Of a DNA stretch of 64,000 nt, positions 55,751-64,000 are shown in pieces. The translations under genes and the position numbers were made by a program. Positions within the stretch are counted from its first letter, which is position 1. The number at the start of each line of letters is the position of its first letter. This stretch comes from Tiliqua scincoides (lineage: Eukaryota > Chordata > Lepidosauria > Squamata > Scincidae). The notes under the pieces were generated by a model that was given only the letters and a program-made list of their open reading frames with translations, had not been told where the DNA came from and ran no database searches. The stretch is from positions 224,520,244 to 224,584,243 of the forward strand of contig NC_089824.1 of assembly GCF_035046505.1 (NCBI RefSeq). The letters run 5' to 3'.

Positions 55751-56205
55751 CAGGGGTGCCCAAACCCTGGCCCGGGGGCCACTTGCGGCCCTCGGAGGCT
55801 CCCAATCAGGCCTGCAGGGAGCCCCCAGTCTCCAATGAGCCTCTGGCCCTCTGGAGACTTGCTGGAGCCCATGCTGGCTCAATGCAACTGCTTTCAGCAT
55901 GAGGACGACTGTTTGACCTTTCGCCTGAGCTGTGGGATGAGGGCTCCCTCCGCTACTTGCTGTTTCACATCGTGATGCAGCAATGGCAGCAAAGGAAAGG
56001 CTGGTCTTGCTTTGTACAAGGCTTTTTATAGGCCTTGAGCTACTGCAAGACCTTCATTCGTTCATATAACTTCCATCTCTAATAAATTCATTTATGTAAA
56101 TTTATTCAAATTTTAAATGTAAATTAATTCTTTTTTTCCTCCGGCCCCCGACGCAGTGTCAGAGAGATGATGCGGCCCTCCTGCCAAAATGTTTGGACAC
56201 CCCTG
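55751..56205. mobile_element. Non-autonomous hAT-type element
   Basis: Ends CAGGGGTGCCCAAACCCTGG and GTTTGGACACCCCTG, with a perfect 8-bp duplication ATCTGAGG at 55743-55750 and 56206-56213. Same family as 60887-61183. Confidence 0.9.
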
Positions 56206-56213
56206 ATCTGAGG

Positions 56214-57540
56214 CAACGGCCTCCTTGCTGCCTTGCTTGGGACCAGCAATAAACAAGCTGTTTTCTGCTCTACCTTCCCTCCGAATTGGGATGTAGCACT
56301 CCGGGTCACGAACCTCACATCACCTTTAGGTGAGTCAAAGGCAACAGTTCTCATGCGGGACGTGCCCGGGGCCGACCTCCTCCCTGTTCACTGGTGCCTG
56401 CTCCTTCTCATCCTGGCACGCAGACTTGCTCCAACAGGGACAGAGGCTGAGCTGGAAAACACTGGGGTGCAAAGGGGGCCAGGCAGGCAATCTGATTGGC
56501 TGGGTGGGGGGAAAAAGTAGCCCTCTTTGCTGCAGGACTCCCACTCCGCCCCAGCCCCAGTCCACGCTCCCCCTGGACCAGGCACACTGGCGCTTGCAGG
56601 CTTTGTGTGTCTGGAACCTGTTCTTGTTCCCCAGGCATCTCTCTGGCACGTTTGGGCCTGCCAGTTGTGCAACCAGCTGCGGAGGCTGGCAGCGCAGGGC
56701 CCTGGCTCAGGAGGTGGCCTGCAGGTGTCAGAGACAAGGAGGGAAGAGAAAAGCGGAGCTGACAGCTGGAGCGAGGACTGGGGTGCTCTCCCTCTCCACT
56801 GGCCCCTCAAGCTGCAAGTCAGAACTTCCCTGGCTTGAGTCTCACCCCAGCTGTGAATCCCCACAAGGTGCTCTTAGGTGAGAGGTTCCCTCCTGGCCTG
56901 AGCCTCCCCCAGCTGCAGTATGGGGCTGGCAGCATGCAGGGGATCGTTGAAAGGAGAACCCCAAAGTGATGCTTGTGGGGCACTTTGCACACTCAGAAAG
57001 GGCTATATTGGCACCCCCAGCCTGGTGCACACCAGTGCAAAAAGGCGCCCCAGGCACCCGTTGAGACCTCCCTGGCATGTAATCCCGCCTACTCCATCCC
57101 CAGCCAGTCTGTGCCATCCCTCCGTCCTCCCTCTCTATGTGACTCTGGCATGGCACCTTTCTGCCCTACCTCTACCTGCCAGTAGCGTAGCTAATGAATG
57201 TGTAGCCTGGTGCAGAGCTCAAAATGATGTGCTGGAAGCGATGTCAAAACCTGAAGTGACATCACACCTGGGGTTTTTAAAAAAGTGCAAATTGGGGGGG
57301 ACCTACCTCCTCCCCCCAGCAGCTCACCACCCACTTGATCTGTCACCACCCCCCAGCTAGTAGGATAGCTAAGGCATCTATCTGCTACCTGGGATCAAAA
57401 AAGATTTTGTAGCCTCCCCCTCCATGACAAAATCAAATTTAATTAAGTGAATAAATAAAAAGTGTGCCCCTTGTAGGTTCGAGACACTGTGCTGGGGTGA
57501 AGAGGGATGGTCATTTTCTTCCTGCTAAATATAAGAGGAG
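56214..57540. other. 1.3 kb without a recognisable gene
   Basis: GC-rich non-coding sequence; open frames on both strands have no domain I can name. Confidence 0.35.
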
Positions 57541-57806
57541 CACCACTTGAAAAAAATGCCTCTTTACCAGTTAGCAGGAGTAGCTGTATACATGGAATGT
57601 ATGTATTCCAAGTTTACATACATGGAAATGAGAGCTGACACCTATTAACACCTTATTGGTTCCATGCAATATCATAAAACATCTCATTGGCTCTCAGAAC
57701 AGTCAGTCTCATATGTCGGTTTTGAGTTCAGAAAATCCACTTTTTGTTCCTTAAGGCAGTTGTGTGTTTGTTTTCTGGTTAATTGGCCATAATTATTTTG
57801 GCCATA
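57541..57806. repeat. Unclassified interspersed repeat, target of the LINE insertion
   Basis: Shares 'ccactttttgttccttaagg' and 'ggttaattggccataat' with 36700-37085 and 39240-39640. The matching right part ('ttggccgtaacgtttgatag', 'attgcattctgc') lies at 60784-60878, beyond the LINE, so the LINE landed in this repeat. Confidence 0.6.
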
Positions 57807-57819
57807 TCTCATTTTTCTG

Positions 57820-60783
57820 GCAGGGAAAACCACCAAACGAAACCAGGGAACATGGTGTTGGCTTTGCGGTCAGAAATACCTTCTGAAATCCATCATCCCA
57901 CCTACTGTGGGAAGTGAAAGAATTTTGTCCCTGCAGCTCCAGTCATCAGCAGGACCTGTCACTCTCATCAGTGCTTATGCACCGACTCTGTTGTCTCCAG
58001 CAGAAGCCAAAGACAAATTCTATGTTTTCCTGGCCACCACTATCAAGAAGGTCCCCGTAAAAGAGCCATTGTTCATCCTCGGTGATTTCAGTGCTAGAGT
58101 TGGTGCTGATAACAGTTCGTGGCCCACTTGCTTAGGTCAGTTTGGCACTGGGAAGATGAACGAAAATGGCCAACGCCTGCTAGAGTTTTGCTGTCATCGC
58201 GGTCTCTGTGTCAGCAACACCTTCTTCAACACGAAGCCCCAACATAGAGTCTCTTGGAGGCACCGAAGATCAAAGCACTGGCACCAACTCGACCTGATTC
58301 TCACCAGACGCTCCAGCCTTCCTAGCATCAAGATCACACGCAGCTATCAGGGTGCTGCCTGCGACACTGACCACTCCCTGGTGTGCAGCAGAGTGAAACT
58401 GCAAACAAAGCGACTGTACCACACGAAAAAGGAAGGAAGACCTCGCACTGATACCAGCAAGATCCGGGATCAGAGGAAAGTGGAGCAATTTGCACGAGCG
58501 CTTGAGGAATCTCTTCCAGGCCCGGTCAACGCAAACGCATCCAACAGATGGGAACATTTCAAGAATGCCGTTTACAACACCGCCTTGTCCATATTTGGCA
58601 AGAAGACCAACAAGACGGCAGACTGGTTTGAAGCCCACTCTGAGGAGTTGACACCAGTCATTGAGGAAAAGAGGAGAGCTCAAGCAGCATACAAGGCCTG
58701 TCCCAGTGAGCACAACCTGCAGGTCCTCCGAGCTGCTCACAGCAAAGTCCAGCAGATTGCCAGGAGATGTGCTAATGACTACTGGCTCCAGCTCTGCTCC
58801 CAGATACAGATAGCAGCTGACACGGGCAACATCAAGGGGATGTATGATGGTATCAAGCAGACCCTAGGTCCAACACAGAAGAAAATTGCCCCTCTGAAGT
58901 CTGCCGCAGGCGAGGTCATCCAGGATCGGGTGCAGCAGATGGAACGCTGGGTGCAGCACTACTCTGAGCTATATTCCAGAGAAAATGTAGTCACCGAAGA
59001 AGCGCTGAACAACATTGAGTGCCTGCCTGTGCTGGAAGAGCTTGACAGTGAACCAACCCTAGAAGAACTTCACGTGGCCCTGGACTCCCTTGCCTTTGGC
59101 AAGGCACTTGGAAAAGACAGCATCCCTGCTGAAGTCCTAAAGTGCTGCAAAGAGATCATCGTCACTGAGCTGCATGAGATCCTTTGTCTCTGCTGGAGAG
59201 AAGGTGGAGTACCTCAAGACATGAGGGATGCAAACATCATCACGCTGTACAAGAACAAAGGCGACAGGGGTGACTGCAACAACTACCGCAGCATCTCTCT
59301 CCTTAGCGTTGTAGGAAAGCTGTTTGCCCGAGTTGCACTAAAGAGGCTCCAGGTACTTGCAGAGAGCGTTTATCCAGAATCGCAGTGCGGATTCCGAGCG
59401 AACAGGTCCACCACTGATATGGTATTCTCCCTTAGACAACTGCAGGAGAAATGCAGGGAACAGCAACAGCCACTCTTTATAGCCTTCATAGATCTCACGA
59501 AGGCCTTCGATCTGGTCAGCAGGGATGGCCTCTTCAAGATTCTCCCCAAGATTGGATGTCCACCCAGGCTCCTCAGCATCATCAGATCCTTCCACAAGGA
59601 CATGAAGGGCACTGTTGTCTTCGATGGCTCCACATCAGACCCCTTTGACATCCGAAGCGGAATGAAGCAGGGCTGTGTTCTTGCACCAACCTTGTTTGGG
59701 ATTTTCTTCGCTGTTCTGCTGAAGCATGCCTTTGGAACTGCAACAGAAGGCATCTATCTCCAGACCAGATCAGACAGAAAGCTCTTCAACCTCTCCAGAC
59801 TCAGAGCAAAGTCCAAAGTCCAGCTGAAATGTCTGCACCACTCACCCTGCCAAAGATCTTCAGCAGCTCATGAACTGTTTTAGCAAGGCCTGCCAAGACT
59901 TTGGACTGACAATCAGCCTGAAGAAAACACAGGTCATGGTTCAGTATGTGGACTCACCTCCCTGCATTACAATCTCTGCGCATGAACTGGAGGTTGTCCA
60001 TGACTTTGTGTACCTTGGCTCAATGATCTCCGACACTCTTTCTCTTGATACCGAGCTAAACAAACGCATTGGTAAAGCAGCTACCACGTTTTCCAGACTC
60101 ACAAAGAGAGTCTGGTCCAACAAGAAGCTGACGAAACACACCAAGATCCAGGTCTACAGAGCTTGCGTCCTGAGTACACTTCTGTACTGCAGCGAGTCAT
60201 GGACTCTTCGCTCGCAAAAGGAGAGGAAACTGAACGCTTTCCACATGCGCTGCATCCGACGGATCCTCAGCATCACCTGGCAGGACAAAGTTCCAAACAA
60301 CACAGTCCTGGAACGTGCTGGAATCCCTAGCATGTATGCCCTGCTGAAACAGAGACGCCTGCGTTGGCTCGGTCATGTCGTGAGAATGGATGATGGCCGG
60401 ATCCCAAAGGATCTCCTCTATGGAGAACTCGTGCAAGGAAAGCGCCCTACAGGTAGACCACAGCTGTGATACAAGGACATCTGCAAGAGGGATCTGAAGG
60501 CCTTAGGGATGGACCTCAACCTTGGCCTCTGAGCGGCCCGCTTGGAGGCAGGCTGTGCAGCATGGCCTTTCCCAGTTTGAAGAGACACTTGGCCAACAGG
60601 CTGAGGCTAAGAGGCAAAGAAGGAAAGCCCACAGCCAGGGAGACAGACCAGGGACACACTACACTTGCTCCCAGTGTGGAAGGAATTGTCACTCCGGAAT
60701 CGGCCTTTTCAGCCACACTAGACGCTGTTCCAGAACCACCTTTCAGAGCGCGATACCATAGTCTTCCGAGACTGAAGGTTGCC
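57820..60783 (+). mobile_element. Nearly full-length RTE-like LINE, inactive
   Basis: A single open frame at 57907-59883 encodes the rest of an apurinic endonuclease (TLISAYAPTLLSPAEAKDKF, FILGDFSARVGADNSSW, QLDLILTRR, CDTDHSLV) and the RT (GVPQDMRDANIITLYKNKGD, ESQCGFRANRSTTDMVF, FIAFIDLTKAFDLVSRDGL, KQGCVLAPTLFGIFFAV). A deletion of about 35 bp at 59837 removes the FADD catalytic box and shifts frame. The frame resumes at 59870 (GSMISDTLSLDTELNKRIG, RRLRWLGHVVRMDDGRIPKD) and stops at a CGA-to-TGA change after GRPQL. The C-terminus then carries a CSQCGRNCHSGIGLFSHTRRC-like C-x2-C...H-x4-C motif. The 5' end is also damaged. Clade: RTE-like, possibly RTEX; from memory only. Confidence 0.88.
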
Positions 60784-60886
60784 AACATGACATGAAATTG
60801 GCCGTAACGTTTGATAGAATACAGATATTCCAATGTAGTTTATTTCATTGCATTCTGCATTAAATTACCTTTCAAATTATCTAGAA

Positions 60887-61183
60887 CAGGGGTCTCCAAA
60901 CCCTGGCCCAGGGGCCAGATGTGGCCCACAGCAAGACTCTTGTCCCCTGAAAGTCTCTGGCCCACTCAACCGAACATGACCAGAACTGTGCTCTGATTGT
61001 GTCTGGAGGGTGTTCTGAGGGCCAGAGAGGTTGAATGAAGGAGTCCATTCTTTCATTTATTCACTCATAAGTTCCAACTCTAATTTATTTATTTAAATTT
61101 TATATTTAAATTTTTTTTCCGGCCCTCCACACCACGCCAGATATTTGATGCGGCCCTCTGGCCAAAAAGTTTGGAGATCCCTG
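60887..61183. mobile_element. Non-autonomous hAT-type element
   Basis: Ends CAGGGGTCTCCAAACCCTGG and GTTTGGAGATCCCTG, perfect 8-bp duplication ATCTAGAA at 60879-60886 and 61184-61191. It sits in the same repeat the LINE landed in. Confidence 0.9.
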
Positions 61184-61191
61184 ATCTAGAA

Positions 61192-62776
61192 CATGATGCC
61201 TGCCCTGTTTGGTGCATTGCCTGGGAAAGTTTTGCTTGGCTCAGCCCATGCTTGCATTGGGGGGTGGGGGGAGCAGAAGAGGAGATGTGGAAGGGAGGGG
61301 GAGGAGAGGGGGGCACGGTGCCTTCAACTCCCCTCTGCTCCCTTCACAACCCAGCCTTGTGGCAGGAGGCAGCAGCAGCAGATGGGCAGGAGGGCACTGC
61401 CAGGCACCTCTGTAGGGACTTGCGTTCCTGGAAGACCTTGCTGGGGACAACAGGATAGCACAGGAGCTGAGTCTCACTTTGTCCTTTGGGGGCTGGTCTT
61501 TCTTGGCAGGATGCTCTGTGTAGCTTTGGGGAGACAGAGCATCAAGACGTGCAGGACAGACAAGAGGATGCCCTGGAGTCAAGCACCAGACTTGCCGCTG
61601 CAAGCTGTGAGGTGGCGCTAGTCTGGGGGCTCCTCAGGGATTTTGCGATCTATTTAAACCACTGCCTACCCTCTTTCTACCCCATTAAAGAGATAATCAG
61701 GGCAGCTGATGCAGTAATACAACTGTCCAGTGGCATAGCAAGTGGGGGTGTGGCTGTCCTGGGTGCCAGGCTGGAAGGGGATGCCACAAGAGGCCCAGCC
61801 AGGATGGCAGCAGCAGGAGATGCAACAGCAGCTGGGGCTTGGGCTCAGGCAGGCGGGAGCCTCCTCCTCCTGTGCTGTCGCTGCCACTGTGTTCTTTCCT
61901 GAAGTTGCCTCCTCCTCCTTGTGTTCTGCTGCTGCCACCTCCTCCCCTCTGAACTCTGCACAGCAGCCTCTCCGCTTCCCACCTTGCCCTTCCCCTGGGG
62001 CTCAGGATCCTCTAGGAGAGGAGGAGGGGCATGGCACTGGACCAAGAGGCTGTGGCGGCACCCTTCTCCTTCGTGCTTGGCAAGACCTGGATGCGACATT
62101 GCGCAACACCCTGGCGTCACTGCCCTGGGCTCTGAGGGACTTGATGCCACCCTCAAAACACTGTTGCAGCAAATGAGTGACGTCACTGCAGGGGAGCATC
62201 TGAAGAGCCCGAGGCCTGCGGGGCCCACCTGGCGTCCTCTTTCCCACAGTGACCCATCAGCCACCCCACTGAGCAGGCAGTGCAGGGAGACCTGCCTCCC
62301 GCCGCCAGTCGCTGCCTCCCTGTAAGTGGCGAGGCCCGTGGATGGCGGTGGGCCAGAGAAGGCTTCCTGCAGTGCCAGCCGGCACAGTGCCTTTCCTCGT
62401 GGCTGCCGTGGGTGGATGGGGAGGCTTCCCAATGGGGCAGAGCCATTGCGAGAGGTGATTTGGTCTGCCAACTTCTTTTGCTGAGAGACCGTATTTCAAT
62501 ACTCTTGGCAGTGGTAATACGACCACTGCTGCTGACAAAGCCGCCTCGCCCACGTGCCAGTGACTGGGAGGGTGTTGCAGTCATGTCTTCCCCAGTAGTA
62601 TCTGGCTGGACACCCCCCTGCCCCAGAGCCCTCAGTGCTTGGCCAGTCCTCTGGGCTGACTCTGCCCCGAAGCTCTTCTCTGAGGGAAGCAAAGGCACCC
62701 TCCCCCCCCCACAAGAGAGATGGGTGTGCCCTGGAGGGCTCCTTCTGAATGCCAGGACCTGGGGGGGGGGTCTCAC
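61192..62776. other. 1.6 kb flank without a recognised exon
   Basis: GC-rich, with GCAGCAGCAG and GGAGGAGG-type low-complexity runs that create long open frames on both strands. Downstream side of the WAP-like exon; a 3' terminal exon for it could lie here but none is evident. Confidence 0.35.
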
Positions 62777-62876
62777 CTTTGATGGGGACAGCGCACAGCT
62801 GTGGGAGCAGTACTTCTGGGTGCCGGGGCAGTTTCCGTCATGCCTGCAGCCTGCCAGGCACTCAATGGTCAGGCCC
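62777..62876 (-). CDS. Reduced WAP-like exon
   Basis: A 100-bp minus-strand exon bounded by a C-rich acceptor (cccccag) and donor AAAG|gtgaga encodes 33 residues with cysteines C-x3-C-x5-C-x5-C-x3-C (ECLAGCRHDGNCPGTQKYC, then SHSC). It aligns with the WAP pattern C2-x3-C3-x5-C4-x5-C5C6-x3-C7-x3-C8 except that C5 is Tyr and C8 is Ser. DGNCPGTQK is the typical WAP D-x-x-CP-G-x-x-K core. No signal-peptide exon was found, the entry and exit phases differ (2 and 0), and the host transcript is unknown, so it may be partial or decayed. It lies 380 bp past a Kunitz exon on the same strand. Confidence 0.55.
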
Positions 62877-63255
62877 CTGGGGGGCAGGAACCAGGCTTCA
62901 GCGGGGCTTGGAGCAGAGGGCTCTGTGCCAGGATTGGGACGGTGCAGAAGCCTCACTCAAGGAAAGGGCTGGGCAGTGCAGGAAGGGAGCTCTGCCCCTC
63001 TTGGCCCAGGCTCAGATCAGCACCATCAAACAAGGGGGAGGGAGCAGCTTCAAGGCCGGGAGACCCCCTGCAGGGTCTCGGTGGGTGTGTGTGTGTTGCA
63101 GGGGAGTTGTCAGACCTGATTCTTGGCAAACCAGCCCCAGCCCTGTGGCAGCAGCCGGCTGGCTGGCAGTGCCCGTGTGGGTGCAGAGCAGGGGAACGTG
63201 GACAGAGGCAGGCAGGCCTGGCACAGAGACTTTGAAAGCATGGCCACCACTGGCC

Positions 63256-63473
63256 TCAGCCCATGAGAGGAGTGGGGCCATGAGAGGAGTGGCCCCCCCC
63301 AATCATTCCACAGCTGTGCTCGCATTCCTCTCTGGTGATGAGCCTGTTCAGGTTCCCCTGGCAGCCTCTGGAGATGAAGGGCTTGCACTTCCAGGAGGCA
63401 GCATTGTAGCAGAAGCGCCGGAGAGACTCTGCCCAGGAACTGGCGTCCCTGGGCAAGGCGCAGAAATCTCCGG
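63256..63473 (-). CDS. Kunitz-domain exon with altered cysteines
   Basis: Minus-strand exon from acceptor tctccccag|CCGGAG to a TGA at 63256. The spacing is exactly that of BPTI: C5 (GDFC), C30 (SWKC), C38 (SRGC), C51 (REEC) and C55 (EHSC). C14 is replaced by Trp, the P1 residue (15) is Ala, and the residue at position 22 is Cys (RRFCYNAASW). The C14-C38 disulfide that holds the inhibitory loop cannot form, so trypsin inhibition is unlikely. The entry phase (1) is normal for Kunitz exons. After the last Cys comes a 17-residue end and stop, with no good donor. Mammalian relatives at this locus are EPPIN, SPINT3 and WFDC6/8. The first exon is not visible because a CR1 copy follows upstream. It could be a terminal exon or a dying gene. 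Confidence 0.65.
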
Positions 63474-63524
63474 CTGGGGAGAGACCCATCCGTCTGTTCA
63501 GATCCACCCATCTGTTCAATGCCC

Positions 63525-64000
63525 TCTTTTAGACATCTAGTTCAGGCACCATCACCACACCCTGTGGCAAGGAGTTCCACAGGTTAATTGGGTGAAGGAG
63601 TATTTCCTTTTATCTGCTTTGTCAGTCAATTTTAGTGCCTGTCCCCTGTTTCTGGTGTTGTGCAATAGGGAAGAGAACTTCCCTCCATTCTCTGTCCATC
63701 ACATGCCTAATTTTCTATGTCTCCGTTGTGTCCCCCCTCAGGCACCCTCTTTCTAGACCAGCCATTTTCAACCACTGTGGCATGGCACACTGGTGTGCTG
63801 CAAATGGTCCCCAGGTGTGCCGTGGGAATTTGGGAGAGGGTCATTTATCAATAAGACCATTGGGGGATGTGAGCCTCACTGACTGCACAATGTGCCTTGT
63901 CAATTGTCAAAAAGCTGAAGGTGTGCCTTGCCAGTGTGCCGCAAGATGAAAAAGGCTGAAAATCCCTGTTCTAGACTGAAGGGCCCCAAACCCTTTTCTT
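63525..64000 (-). mobile_element. CR1-type LINE copy split by a hAT element
   Basis: Reverse complement of the CR1 C-terminal region: 'accatcaccacaccctgtgg' , 'caaggagttccacaggttaa' and 'tgtcccccctcaggcaccct'. It continues past the hAT element as 'actgaagggccccaaaccc' and runs off the window edge. Confidence 0.75.
63759..63968. mobile_element. Non-autonomous hAT-type element
   Basis: Left end CAGCCATTTTCAACC, right end GGCTGAAAATCCCTG, perfect 8-bp duplication TTCTAGAC at 63751-63758 and 63969-63976. Same family as 97-321, inserted in the CR1 copy. Confidence 0.88.

Noticed and set aside
61209-61902. Open frames with Gly/Arg/Ala-rich translations at 61.2-61.9 kb
   Set aside because: They arise from GCAGCAG and GGAGGAGG low-complexity runs on both strands.
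63012-63302. Joining the Kunitz and WAP-like exons into one Eppin-like gene
   Set aside because: The Kunitz exon reaches a stop before any good donor and the WAP-like exon has a non-matching entry phase, so one transcript is not supported.

Overview
The window looks like vertebrate nuclear DNA, most probably from a squamate reptile and plausibly from a GC-rich, gene-dense chromosome. The evidence is spliced genes with GT-AG introns, CpG islands at two promoters, and dense young CR1 LINE copies whose 3' ends are TTCTTATG octamers. It also holds hAT and other DNA-transposon remnants with target-site duplications, a 5S rRNA-derived SINE and a tRNA-derived SINE. The species call is an inference from repeat types; no species-diagnostic gene is present.

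Three host genes can be rebuilt exon by exon. TNNC2 (fast skeletal troponin C, + strand, 12.0-16.1 kb, 160 aa) lies tail to tail with UBE2C (APC/C ubiquitin-conjugating enzyme, - strand, 17.7-20.0 kb, 177 aa). DNTTIP1 (MiDAC histone deacetylase subunit, - strand, 22.4-26.3 kb, 316 aa) follows. This matches the order of the mammalian WFDC-DNTTIP1-UBE2C-TNNC2-SNX21 block of human 20q13, read in reverse. The CpG island at 1-2.4 kb sits where SNX21 would start, but I could not identify a SNX21 exon.

Beyond DNTTIP1, where mammals carry the WFDC/Kunitz protease-inhibitor cluster, the window carries its own secreted-protein genes. A three-exon gene at 44.8-48.5 kb (+) encodes a signal peptide, a small reduced WAP-like cysteine module and a 375-codon proline/lysine-rich then very acidic tail; all splice phases agree (439 aa). 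A diverged copy of the end of its last exon lies at 30.4 kb, trapped between retroelements. At 62.8-63.5 kb (-) are a reduced WAP-like exon and a Kunitz exon with a rewired cysteine pattern. This cluster is the most promising undescribed biology here.

The rest is mostly transposon. 2.4-6.4 kb, 27.8-43.9 kb and 48.6-53.2 kb are built of nested CR1 copies in both orientations, cut by solo LTRs, hAT-type elements, an RTE-like LINE family with a C-terminal zinc-finger-like motif, MITEs and tandem repeats. A nearly full-length RTE-like LINE occupies 57.8-60.8 kb. 6.4-11.7, 53.2-57.5 and 61.2-62.8 kb hold no gene I can recognise.
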